A DNA stretch of 55,982 nt from Cladosporium sp. IMV 00045. Lineage: Eukaryota > Ascomycota > Dothideomycetes > Cladosporiales > Cladosporiaceae. The DNA is taken from positions 1 through 55,982 of the forward strand of contig MSJI02000556.1 in NCBI GenBank assembly GCA_001931905.2. Direction: 5' to 3'. The notes under the pieces were generated by a model. The model had not been told where the DNA came from and did no database searches. It was given only the letters and a program-made list of their open reading frames with translations. Shown one piece after another: positions 21,037 to 31,853 of this stretch (position 1 is the first letter of the stretch; each line of letters begins with the position of its first letter). The position numbers and the translations under genes are program-made.

Positions 21037-24000
21037 CAGTGGTGTCCACAAGCAAGCCCAGTACGAGCGGCTTGCTTGCGCTTGGCCAATATGAGTACCA
21101 AGCAAGCAAGCAAGCCAAAGGGTCGGAATCAAGCAAGCAAGCACACAACTACTCAAGCCGCTTGGCTATGCTTGATATAGTTGTAGGATAAAAAATCCAA
21201 TTGAATGGAAATGATTAATATAGGTGCTATCGGAGAAGAACAATGACATGTTCCCAGAATGACTGCACATTGAAGCTGGGTCGGGTATGGGTAACGGACG
21301 GGCAAATTGCGGCCCGCAACCGTCTGCCAGTGATCTGGGAGACCCGTGATCCCCGGGTACCGACCCTGATTTTCTGTTATCGCAGGATTGAGTGCCACCA
21401 ATCGCATCGGCTACAAGCTTGGCCATCATGAATCCGCCGCCTCGCAAAGCGCAAAAGACCACCCAAGCAACGCTAGCCTTCCACGGCACGCCAACATACC
21501 AGATAACGCCTGAGACACACTCCCCAGAGCCCGCGACACGTCTCAAGAGATGCATATCCCCATCTTCAAGCGCGTCTAACCTGTCCGCATTAGCCTCAAC
21601 TCCTATACCGTCGACAGAAGGAGGGGATGACGATGACGAAGAGGAGGAGACAGACACCAGAAATTCGGTGCCGGCATCAAGACGCTGCACTTTCACGGTC
21701 CCCCTGGAGAGACCTGAGCTTTCTGGATACCGCCGCTGTTTCCGCAGTAATCGACGGTTCGGCGGAAATAAAATCTCATGGATATACCTTCATGGTGTTG
21801 AGCTAGAAAGGAGGGGCTCTAATGGCAAATGGATCAAGCACTGGATTTGTCGACACTGCCATGAGCAGGGCCGTGTTAAGGTCATGAACGCCCAGGCCTC
21901 CACCAATTGTACCCGCCACCTTCACGACCAGCACAACATTGGCCTAGAGCGGCTGGAGGAGAGAGTACAAGCACAAGGGCATATCGAAAAGTTCATGGAC
22001 GAGCACCTCTGGGAGGAGAGGTGGCGCGAAGACTACGTGAACTGGATCGCGAAAGACGACATCACTTTGTCCCAAGCAACGAGCCCTCACCTGCAGAGAC
22101 TGCTCGCCCGTAGCGGCCCCAAAGTGACCAATCTTCTACCACAGCGTAGCAGTGTGCGCCGCTGGTTGGTGGATGCATACGAACAACGCAAGCCTGAGGT
22201 TGCTGAGTCCATGCATACATCGCTCAGTGATGTCAGTTTATCCTTCGATGGCTGGTCTTCACCGAACGGCCTCTCGCTTCTCGGAGTGGTCGCTCACTGG
22301 ATTGACAAAGAATGCACGCTTCGCAATGCGTTGATTGGACTCCCGCGCCTTGAAGGCCAACACTCCGGTGTGAAGATTGCAAAGGCCGTTTCAGCCCTGA
22401 TTCACGACTATGGCATACAACAGAAGATTGGCGCCTTTGTGCTTGACAATGCTGCGAATAACGACACAGCTGTCGAAATTCTTGCTCAAGAGTTCGGTGT
22501 TGAACCTGCACAGTGCCGGATGCGTTGCTGGGGGCATACCGTCAATCTCGTTGTCAAAGCGTTGTTGTTTGGCGAGGGACTTTCTGCTTTTCAGAAGGAA
22601 CTGAACGATGCCGGCGACGACGAGAGTTTCGATATATGGCGGAGACAGCATGCGATTGGCAAGCTTCACAACATTGTTCGGTACATCATGCGGTCGGATC
22701 AGCGGATACAGATGTTCAACGAGGCGCAGCGGGATATCGCCGACGACATCACAACCTTCTGCTACCGTCTGGTAAAAGACACTGGGATCCGATGGAATAG
22801 CGTCTACAACATGATCGCCCGTGCGCTTCTGCTGGAGAATCCGATTCGCTCCTATTGTCGTCAGTGGCGCAGGGTGGACTCTAAGGCGTATGATCTCTCC
22901 CAAGACTTTCTGTTTGAAGGGGACTGGGAGGAACTCCGCCACTACGAAGAGTTACTATTGCCGTTCAAGCTTGCTACGGAGAGGTTGGAAGGTAAAGGGA
23001 ACAAGCTTTCGCTGGAAGGCAGCCATGGAGCTTTGTGGGAGGTCCTCCCCGCCTTTGATTTCTTGTTTATGATGCTCAAGATCCGCGCGGATGATGTGTC
23101 AAAGAATCCTGATCTATTTGTGGACCACTACCGTCACTGTATCAATCATGGTTTTGAGAAGCTAAAGGAGTATTACGGGAAAACTGACCACACACGATTG
23201 TACCGTGCAGCGATCGCTCTGCACCCATGTTACCGTAACGACTACTTTGCTAATGCGTGGGCAAAAGTGCCCCGCTCTAGGTTGGAGATCAAGAACGCGC
23301 AAAATGCGGTTGCTGCATGTTACAACGACTTTCTCAGCACCCTGCGCAAGAGTGAAGACTGCTCGGCGGGTTCACACCGCGAACCTCCAACAGATACCTC
23401 GATCAAGGAGACCGATGACATATATGCACAGTTCGACAATTTCTTCAACACCGTAAGACGCAATGCCACAATCTCTGCTGAGCGATGCAAGAAAAAACGC
23501 AAGCGTGAGGATTCCGAACTGGATCGCTTCTTGGAGCTATCACTCGAGGACCTTCATGTTACGGATCTCTATAAGAATCAACCTATTGCTTGGTGGAGAG
23601 ATTTCGGCCAGAGAATGTTTCCCACCCTTGCTAAGCTCGCTTTCAAGCTGCTCGCGATACCAGGTATGTCAGCTGAATGTGAAAGAGCGTTCAGCCAGGC
23701 AAAGCGTATGATCACCGACGAGCGATTCAGTCTGAAACAGGACGTGATCGAGGCGGAGCAGTGTCTGAAGAGCTGGCTGATCAACAAAGTTGCGGACGGC
23801 CAAAAGGCATGGGACACTCTACAGCAGGTGCAAATGGAAGATGTAAGGGGAAGTGCTCCGGCGAGCAAGGATTTACCGGAAGGTGCAGACTGACGTCGCC
23901 AGTGCTCCTAGATCTGGTGAGTGCTTAGTCCTCATCCCATAGACTCCAAGAGCGTCATAATGGAGACATCGTATGAACAGGTTTTCAATAACTAAGGGCG

Positions 24001-24193
24001 AATTTGTCCCTCCTTTCACGTCTTGAAACATTTCAGTCATTTGCAGGCGGCGTGATCTTGTGTACTCAAGCAAGCAAGCAAGCATCAAGCATCTTCGGTC
24101 TATTCAAGCAAGCAAGCAAGCACAGGACCCCATATCAAGCAAGCAAGCGGGTGGACCTCAAGCATTGCGCTTGCTTGCTTGTGGACACCTCTG
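21037..24193. mobile_element. hAT transposon with 21-bp TIRs and CAAG subterminal repeats
   Basis: The left end reads CAGTGGTGTCCACAAGC and the right end in reverse complement CAGAGGTGTCCACAAGC. They continue alike for 21 bp with one difference. Clusters of CAAGCAAGCAAG in both orientations lie inside each end (about 21046-21165 and 24064-24182) and suit subterminal transposase-binding sites. A full transposase lies between. The flanks differ: 21029-21036 is CTTTCTGC and 24194-24201 is TGTGGGTC, so no 8-bp target duplication is seen. The left flank is a LINE tail and the right flank an unrelated broken ORF, which suggests rearrangement after insertion. Confidence 0.85.
21428..23893 (+). CDS. 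hAT transposase (intact open frame)
   Basis: This is a DNA transposase of 821 residues. It has a BED-type zinc finger (WICRHCHEQG...NCTRHLHDQH, residues about 135-180), then the RNase H-like catalytic core with the first Asp in LSFDGWSSPNGLSLLG and the second in VLDNAANNDTAVEIL. CRMRCWGHTVNLVVKALLFG follows. The third acidic residue is in the C-terminal hATC dimerisation domain near PGMSAECERAFSQAKRM and LKQDVIEAEQCLKSWL. Length and domain order are those of a complete fungal hAT transposase. The ATG at 21428 is the first one; the frame extends upstream only from a GTG. Unlike other repeats in the window it shows no RIP-type stops, which suggests recent arrival or single copy. Confidence 0.92.
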   Translation: MNPPPRKAQKTTQATLAFHGTPTYQITPETHSPEPATRLKRCISPSSSASNLSALASTPIPSTEGGDDDDEEEETDTRNSVPASRRCTFTVPLERPELSGYRRCFRSNRRFGGNKISWIYLHGVELERRGSNGKWIKHWICRHCHEQGRVKVMNAQASTNCTRHLHDQHNIGLERLEERVQAQGHIEKFMDEHLWEERWREDYVNWIAKDDITLSQATSPHLQRLLARSGPKVTNLLPQRSSVRRWLVDAYEQRKPEVAESMHTSLSDVSLSFDGWSSPNGLSLLGVVAHWIDKECTLRNALIGLPRLEGQHSGVKIAKAVSALIHDYGIQQKIGAFVLDNAANNDTAVEILAQEFGVEPAQCRMRCWGHTVNLVVKALLFGEGLSAFQKELNDAGDDESFDIWRRQHAIGKLHNIVRYIMRSDQRIQMFNEAQRDIADDITTFCYRLVKDTGIRWNSVYNMIARALLLENPIRSYCRQWRRVDSKAYDLSQDFLFEGDWEELRHYEELLLPFKLATERLEGKGNKLSLEGSHGALWEVLPAFDFLFMMLKIRADDVSKNPDLFVDHYRHCINHGFEKLKEYYGKTDHTRLYRAAIALHPCYRNDYFANAWAKVPRSRLEIKNAQNAVAACYNDFLSTLRKSEDCSAGSHREPPTDTSIKETDDIYAQFDNFFNTVRRNATISAERCKKKRKREDSELDRFLELSLEDLHVTDLYKNQPIAWWRDFGQRMFPTLAKLAFKLLAIPGMSAECERAFSQAKRMITDERFSLKQDVIEAEQCLKSWLINKVADGQKAWDTLQQVQMEDVRGSAPASKDLPEGAD

Positions 24194-25240
24194 TGTGGGT
24201 CTTATGATTCATGAAGCTATCCTTTTGCACGAAGCTTGGTAGTCCAAGAACAGAAGGGAAAGTGGAATCGTTAAAGATCTCGCTTAAGTCGTTGTGGTTA
24301 TTTCCCACCGCCTCTGCGTGCTCTTCAGACCTCTTCTCATGTTGTTCTTCTGTACATCCGCGAAAGCCGTGGAGCAGCTGATTGCACAGCCTATGCGCAA
24401 CATGGTTGCAAGCTGAATTCTCCTGGATGCCGGCCAGAGTTGCATTGACGTTGACATGGTTTTCGACGCCAGGATGATGGGTCTGGGAGTCTTGGAGGTC
24501 TTCACCGAGTGGCATGTTAACAGGCTTGTCTGATGTAGCCTCGAATTGCATGATAGTCTCTCCGTAGTAACTTGCTACCCTGAGCCGGCGCTAACGCTGC
24601 TTAAGAACTCCGTGCAAGGCCTTTTGTCGGTCACGATACCGTCGTTGGCGTAAAGCTGCCAGGTGACGGCTTCGTTTGAGCGACTGCTGCCTTATATCGT
24701 GCATCTGATCTCCTTTTCCAGTTGACATCGACAATTCCAAGCCGACTGCAGCGTCTTGTATTATTGGTTCAACGCTTGATCGATTGGGTTCTCGAGGTTG
24801 CTCATTTCGAGCTACACAAATCGTCGCCTGTCTAGAGTCATCAAAATGATAAGTGGCTGGTCTATCATCTTGGCTCGCGTGAGCAATGTGGTCTTCAATA
24901 GCAATAATATCGTACTCTAATGGTGACTCGGTGTAATCTGCCCCTTCGAACTGGACGTGGGTAATGTTCTGATTCTGCTATAACCCGTGAACTCCTGGAT
25001 CTGGTAAAGCCTGTGACTGCGAGTGGGCTGCTAAGGCTGGCGAAGCCTCTTTATTGGCGGTTGAGACGGCGTTGGATTGACGATCATCGCTCTAAGGCTC
25101 GATGATTTGTACATTGTTTTTGCGCTCAGTCCGCTTCCGTTCAACATAACGGCGAACTCGCTCTGCAGTCTTCTCACGACGACGAATGATCGCAGGATCG
25201 CTGCCCTGAATGCTGATTGGTCTTCCACGCTTACCGGACA
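24194..25240 (-). pseudogene. unknown AT-hook ORF interrupted only by TAG codons
   Basis: From an ATG at 25240 one minus-strand frame runs about 349 codons to the hAT end at 24193 and is broken by only three stops, all TAG. It begins MSGKRGRPISIQGSDPA, an AT-hook-like start. Two similar basic repeats follow, RRREKTAERVRRYVERKR near residue 20 and LAALRQRRYRDRQKA near residue 195, then a C-terminal Asn/His-rich part. Repeated R-R-Y-x-x-R segments of this type occur near the N-termini of some fungal Helitron-associated proteins, but I cannot confirm that here. CAG to TAG at CpA is the expected RIP change. The 3' part is lost at the hAT junction. Confidence 0.55.
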
Positions 25241-25352
25241 TGTCAGGGTCAGCGAATAGGGGTTCAAGATTCTTTTCGGTAACTCAAGGCTGCGCTGCGG
25301 CAGTCTTCATGCAATGGATTCGTACTCAGGGTCTGGATTGAGCGCTCTTCAC

Positions 25353-25420
25353 GGGGAGTTTAACACTCTCCGTGGAGAATTTAACGCTCTTGGCGTGGAA
25401 TTTAACGCTCTTGGCATTCT
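25353..25420. repeat. three imperfect tandem repeats of about 23 bp
   Basis: The unit GGAATTTAACGCTCTTGGC appears once well preserved, and twice more with changes, directly upstream of the AT-hook ORF start at 25240. It could be a regulatory or element-end repeat. Confidence 0.55.
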
Positions 25421-26089
25421 ACAGCGAATCTATAGGAAGATGTCGATTTCAAAATCGAATTACAAATGCAACATTAACTAAATCATTACTTTTATATACT
25501 TCTATAGTATAGAATACTATTAGCTATTAGATAAATAAGTTTTCATAGAAAAATAGCAGCGTTAATGTTGTAAATACAAAGCAATTTCAGCTTATAGACT
25601 TATCCTAGAGGAAATCGAGAAGGTTCGAGTTAGTAAGAAAGCTATTTAGCAATTTCTTATTATTAGAGGCTGCATCGTTATATAGCTACCTACACTCTCT
25701 CTCTTCGATACTCTTTTAGTGTGCATCGAGAATCGCCGTTCGAACGTCGTCCGCAAAGAGGTATCGACTACTAGGTTAGGATGTCGTAAATTCGGGCTAG
25801 ATCGATAGTATATCCGTTTATAGAATTAGTAAGCTAGGGATGAAGTAGATCTTCTTATTATTTAGAAACCCTTCTAAAACCTAGAGAGCTATTTTTTCGA
25901 GTACGTAGTTAGCTCTCTAGTTCGTACTCTTAGTATACTTAGTCTAGGAAGAATAGTATAACTAGAAGTGGTTTCGGACGTTCTTCTAGTTAATATCGAC
26001 ATAAGTATACTCTCTGCACTTAAAGTTGTCGAAGGTAATAGGTAGATAGGAGAAATAGTGCTTATTATGGTCTATACTAATTACTTCCG

Positions 26090-26551
26090 TAGTATCGATC
26101 GATAAATAGTTAATTTCGTTTTGAATTACATTCGTGACTTTTTTTAATTAGCTATACTCTATATAGTACTTCTGTTTCAGATGTCGAATCGTAGTGTTTT
26201 AGCTCTAGACTCTACTACATATCGTATATAGGAGAAGCTTAATATCTTCGCTATAGTATATACTAGAGTCGTGGATCATCCGTATAGGTATATATAGGAT
26301 GTATTTTTAGTAGAAAGTTAGGTTGCAAAGTTTACTAGTAGAATGTAGCAGATTATTAAGAGCGTATATAGTAGCTAAGGTTTCCGACTCTATACTTACT
26401 AATCCACCTCGAATCTAAACGGCGTAATACTTTAATTAGATTTTAATCTTAGATGTCTATATATTTCCTATAAACTTACGAATTTCCTAATCCCTATTAG
26501 TGGGAGCTAAGGTTATACTAGTAAAAACCCTAACCCTAAAGGCTCGCTAGT
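26090..26551 (+). repeat. repeat copy A (left part, interrupted by gypsy element)
   Basis: This is colinear with 35325-35790, sharing for example the blocks around GCTATACTC and TAGTATATACTAGAGT, and both end in AACCCTAACCCTAAA. Its continuation after the gypsy element is 35239-35310 (GTGTAACCGGGTTATATAGC and inverted copies). One frame reads similarly in both copies. Confidence 0.75.
26526..26540. repeat. interstitial telomere-like CCCTAA units, copy A
   Basis: AACCCTAACCCTAAA, two units of the TTAGGG-type fungal telomere repeat, lies 11 bp before the gypsy insertion site. Confidence 0.6.
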
Positions 26552-26814
26552 TGTAATAACCGGACGCAGAGTCTAATAGCTACTATCGTCTAGATTGTGA
26601 CTTTACCTGTTTTACATATGATCGTTAAGGGATCGCCGGTTAGCTAACCGCGACCCCGCTACGACGGTTCCTTATATACACGACGTTTCCACGTCGAAAG
26701 CGAAGGCAGCTTTTAGTTCTTATACGAAGTGCCTACTTAGTAGCAACTTGTCCTTCACGCTACTATATGCCATTAATTGTTTATATCTTATCTATCTACA
26801 ATTATTTAATTACA
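26552..26814 (+). repeat. 5' LTR of the gypsy element
   Basis: It starts TGTAATAACCGGACGCAG and ends TTATTTAATTACA, so it has TG...CA ends. It matches the 3' LTR over the full 263 bp except for transitions. Confidence 0.95.
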
Positions 26815-26858
26815 ACTCTGAAAGCTCTACCCCTAGTAGTAGCCTATAGGACGATAGG

Positions 26859-28000
26859 ATGGAGCCGGAGCTAACCTATAATACGCAACCTATTAACTTA
26901 AACTCGGATACGCTAACGCAAAATGCGTAGGCAGATAACGTACATTAGGAAGGGGTAGGCCTTTAGAGGGAACGTTTACTATAGGAAGAATAGTATCGTC
27001 TCTAGTAGGAGAGGCTAACGCTATAGTCCTTAGAATAGCTTCGCGAGGAGGTCGCGTAGCTACGACGTGCGTAGGACGCCGCTATGCCGTAGGCTATACG
27101 ATAAAGTCCTATACTACTAGTCCCTTCGATCATTACGAGTGCTTTAGCCCCAAGCGATTCCGTATCGCAGGTAGGGGGCTTAGGCATCGCGATAGGTACG
27201 AAGCGATAGCGCTATAAGGACCTAGAAGCATTTAAGGGGAAGACGTTATAGGAAGCTAGGATCTTCCTCTCGAGTTTAAAGACTGTCTTCCAGATTAACC
27301 CTATTACGTATGAAACAGAGTAGGAGAAGGTCCTCTTTACTAGTATATAGCTAGTAGGAGAACTAAAGACCCTCTAGACCTACACCTATAGATCTCTCCC
27401 TCTACTAGACTATACGTTTAGGGACTTCGAGGAGTTCGTAGTTAACTGCGTCGCGGACCCGGTAAACCGTAGTCTCGACGTAGGCCTTAATTACGAAAGC
27501 GCGAGGTAGAAAGAGGGTGAAAGCGTAACAAATTTTGCTATCCGCCTTACTACGCTAGAGGACCAGCTTAGCGAATAGTATATAGAGGCTTAGCGTACCT
27601 AACACCTCCTTAATAAGCTTCGCTATAGTCTAAGGGAGACTATTATTATAAAGTCTGAAGTTCCCTAGAGCTAATAGGACCTTATCGCTCTAGCCTAGAG
27701 GCTAGAGAACGTAAGTAGGCCTTCCGGTTAAAAGAAGCCTACTATAAATGAGGATAGTAAAGGCTCGAGGAGTGTCTACTAGAATCGGAGCGCTGGTTCC
27801 CTAAATAAGAGGCGAAGGGGCAATAACGGATTAACGAGTAATCTGTCGTCTAGTCGCCCGCCTGCGTAGTAGGTAGAAGGGCGTACCTAGAAGCCTTTAC
27901 TAGATCGAGTAGAGTGCTATAACTATAGAAAGAAGGGTTATTATAGTACTACTTATACTGAACCGAAAAAGGACACTATAAGGAACTAGAAGGTTACTGC
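26859..28000 (+). pseudogene. gypsy gag, RIP-mutated
   Basis: A frame from ATG 26859 begins MEPELTYNTQPINLNSD and is then riddled with TAG codons spaced as expected for a Gln-rich coiled coil. Around 27915 the same frame has a Cys/Tyr...Lys/Tyr pattern that fits a CCHC zinc knuckle after Cys-to-Tyr and His-to-Tyr changes. Gag would form the virus-like particle and bind the RNA. The pol frame is different, so a frameshift or a separate start would have been needed. Not functional. Confidence 0.75.
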
Positions 28001-28099
28001 GGGAGATTCCTCGGATTTAAATACCTAACGCTAAATAAAGTCAAAAAACTCTAGAGGGATAAAGAGCACTCGCCTTTAAACTCTAAGACTAGAGTCGAG

Positions 28100-31000
28100 T
28101 GTAAGTTAGCGCTAGTACTGCGCGGAGCTGTCGTAATAGCTGTAGGGCGCAAGGAAGAGGTTTCCCTCCTCCTAGATAATAGAGCAGACTGCAATCTAGT
28201 ATCACAGTCTATAGTAAAGAGGTTAGGCCTGCCCCCTATAGAGGGTACTATCCTTCTAAAGGCCGAGGGCTTTCAAGGCGGTAAGGCCTACGTATATAGG
28301 GCGTATACGCTGCGACTAAGTCTAGAAGACTCGCAGGGAGTAACCCGTGAAATAGTAGAGAGGTTCTACGTAGTGACGTTACCCTCTATAGATATAATCC
28401 TAGAGCGACTATAGAGAAAATCCTATAGAGTAGTCGCTAACTCTAGGATAAACCGCTAGAGGTATGGGATTGATTCGGAGTTAATTTAACTCTGTAGCGT
28501 AAACGCGATGCGTGCTATAGAGGCCTACTCGGAGTTTACGAAGGCGGTGCGAGTGTATCTTGTATCTGCTGCGACCTCGAAAGAGGAGGTCGCTAAGAGT
28601 AATAGAGTTTTATGCTCCTTACTACCTAGTATTAAAGACTTTATAGACGTCTTCGATATAGACCCGCAGAAGATACAGAAAAGGATAGCAGATGCAGTTC
28701 ATCCTATCTACCTTAAACCCGATACGGTACTACTATTTCGGCTGCTTCATAACCTCTCGAAGTTAGAACTCGAGGAGTTAAGGAACTACTTAGAAAGGGC
28801 TACTGCGAATAGGTGGATCCGGCGTAGCGCTAGCGAGGCAGGAGCTCCTATCCTCTTCGCACTAAAGAAGGATAGGTTACTATAGCTCTGCGTAGACTAT
28901 AGGGGCCTAAACGCTATTACGATAAAGGATCGTATACCGCTTCCACTAATAAGTGAAACTCTCGATAGACTAAGTAGGGCAAAAGTCTTTTCGGCGCTTA
29001 ATCTTAAAGACGCCTATTACTATATTCCTATCTGCCGAGGCGACGAGTAGAAGACAGCCTTTCGAACGCGTTATAGTTATTTCAAATATCTGGTTATACC
29101 CTTTAGCTTAACGAATGCGCTAGCTATGTTCCAGGCGTATATTAATAAAGCCTTAGTAGGATACCTAGATAACTTCTACGTGGTCTACCTAGATAACATT
29201 CTGATCTATAGTAAGACCTATAAAGAGTATACGTACTACTTTCGTTTAGTCCTAGAACGACTCTAGAAGTATGCCCTCTATGCGAACCCGAAGAAGTATT
29301 GCTTCTTTATAGAGCAAGTGGAGTTCCTAGGGTTTATTGTGTCTAGTACCGGCGTATCGATAGATCAACGCTAGGTTAGCACAATTAGGGAGTAGCTAGA
29401 GCCGGAGTCGTACTATATAGTTTAGTAGTTCCTAGGGTTTACTAACTTCTACCGGAGGTTCATACACGCCTATTTAAGAATGGTACAGCTACTAACTAAC
29501 CTCCTAAAGGGACTAGTAGATAGTCGGAAGCCTAGTAAGCTTAAGCTAAGCGATAGAGAAAAGGCAGCTTTCTAGAGGGTATGCGACGCCTTTACGAAGG
29601 CTCCTATCCTAGTCTACTATAACCCGGAAAAATCTCTATAGCTTGAGACTAATGCTTCCAGTTTCGCTTCTACTGCAATCCTCTCCTAGCTCTATAGTAT
29701 AAGAGAAGAGAACCCCTAGTAGCATCCTATAGCCTTTTAGTTAAAGAAGTTTATCCCTATAGAGTAGAGGTATAAAACGTACGACTAAGAGCTACTAGCA
29801 ATTATTAGTGCCTTTAAGCATTAGCGATACTACCTCGAAGGCGCCGCGCACCTAGTACGCGTGCTTACTAACCATAATAACCTTAAGAGGTTTATAACCC
29901 TTAAGCAGTTAAATAGAAGGTAGGCTTAATAGGCTACCTTTCTCGCCTTATTCGACTTTGAAATTGAATATCGAGTAGGGAAGAACAACCCTACCGATGC
30001 GCCGTCGAGGCGACTAGACTACGAACTAGCTAAGGACCCTAGGACTACTCTTTTACCTACACTCTAGGAGAAGTTAAACTACTAGGCATTAGAATAGAGC
30101 TAGAGCCTATCGACCTTACTTCGTAGAGTAGTCGCGATAACGGGTTCGCGATAAGAGGACGAAGTTAATTTACTAAAGACCTCTACCCTCTATTAAGAAT
30201 CACAAAAGACTTTACTAAGAAAAGTAGTGATTGCCTTAGTAAGGACTGAATATCCTTATAAAGCGCCTTCAGCTAATATTAAGGACACAATTAGGCTCTT
30301 AACTAAACCCGAATAGGTGAAGGCGATAAGTAATGCGTAGCGTAGTCGCTATACTAGCGCGGCGTATGCGCTACGCGATAGCCTCCTTTATAAGGACAAT
30401 GCTATTTACATTCCTAAGGATTCTATACTATAGGCGGAATTATTAAAAAGATACTATAATAACCTACTCGCTAGTTATTTTAGTATCGCAAAGACTATTG
30501 AATTGATTTAACAGAAATACTTCTAGAAAGACCTTAGAAAGGATATCTAGGAGTATATAAATTCGTGTGCAATTTACTAAAGGACGAAAGCAAGGCGCTA
30601 TAAGCCATATAGAGAAATAATGGTATTACCGATGCTAGAAGGACTGTTCTAAGAGTTAGCTATAGACTTTATCGTAGACCTACCTCTAAGCGGGCGTAGA
30701 GACAACGTGAGCGACTCTATCTTTATAGTTATCGATAGATATACAAAAATGTCTAAGTACATTCCTTATAAGAAGACCTATATAGCTAAGGAGCTATATA
30801 TATTAATCTTTAAACATATCGTATATAAATACGGTATGCTAAAAGGAATTGTATTAGACCGAGGATTAGTATTTATAAGTAAGTATTAGTTAAGCGTATA
30901 CTACGCCGCGAAGGTGAAGCGATAGCTAAGTATAGCCTTCCACCTATAAACGGATAGGTAAATAGAAAGGGAAAATCAAGCGCTTAAATAGTACTTGCGT

Positions 31001-31723
31001 TACTTCTATACTAACTACTAGGATAATTAGATGGACCTCTTATATGTAGTAGAGTTTGCTAGCAATAACTGCGTATCCGCTACGCTAGGAGTAAGTCTAT
31101 TCTACGCCCTTATAGGCTATAATCCCTCTATTTATGCTATATTAACTCGAGACGAGTTTCCTGAAAGGGGGGTACTAGTAGCTAAGGAGCGTATTTAGCG
31201 ACTAGAGTACGAACAGGCTGCGATAGAGAAGACATAGAAGCGAGCTTAGGAAGCATAAACGTAGTATTACAATAAGACCTATAAACCTTAGACCTATAAG
31301 GTTAGAGACCTAGTCCTACTTTCCTTAAAGAATATTAAGTTAAAACTCCCTATAAAGAAACTATCCCTACGCTTTACGGGACCTTATAGAGTTATCGACC
31401 CTATAGGCTCCTAAGTATACCGGCTAGCGCTACCGAAGGAGTTCTCGAGGATATATAATGTATTCTATATATCCCTCCTAGAACTATAGAGCTAGCGTAG
31501 CGACAGCGTAGAGATGCTAATACCTATAGTACTAGATGCTAAAAGTAAACCTGAGTGGGAAGTAGAAGCGATCCTTAAGGAATAAAGAAGAAAGGGGGTG
31601 ATTTAGTACCTAATTAAGTAGTAAGGGTAGCCTAATACCTATAACTAATAGGAACTAGAAGGTAACCTAGAGGGCTCTTAGGACTTAATTAGGGAATATA
31701 AGGAAAGTAAGAAGAAGTATTAA
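28100..31723 (+). pseudogene. gypsy pol (protease, RT, RNase H, integrase, chromodomain), RIP-mutated
   Basis: One frame (codon starts 28508+3n) holds throughout. The aspartic protease site region reads LLLDNRADCNLVSQ near 28170. The RT region runs from ILFALKKDR (28850) through [14 protein letters not shown] to YLDNI near 29186-29200, where a catalytic Asp has become Asn. RNase H reads LETNASSFAS near 29650 and YDELLAII-like sequence near 29790. The integrase has AIDFIVDLPLSGR near 30660, VIDRYTKMSKYIPY near 30735 and VLDRGLVFISKY near 30860. A chromodomain follows (EWEVEAILKE...YLIK, 31553-31700) with the final stop at 31721. The fragments at 28508-28885 and 30707-30889 are the only longer stretches without stops. 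Not functional. Confidence 0.9.
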
Positions 31724-31853
31724 ACCCCTATCGCTACGGGTGCGTAGCGATAGTAGGTCGATATTAAAGGGGGCAGGAGTTTTCTCCTGCCTAACTATTT
31801 ACGAAAAAGAAAATAATAACTAAGACGGTATTCTACTACCGCTAATAAACAAC

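Noticed and set aside
21392..21427. Transposase start at 21392
   Set aside because: That codon is GTG; the first ATG is at 21428 and includes all family domains.
21029..24201. Degenerate 8-bp target duplication for the large hAT element
   Set aside because: CTTTCTGC and TGTGGGTC do not match, and the flanks belong to different sequences. Calling a duplication would be forced.
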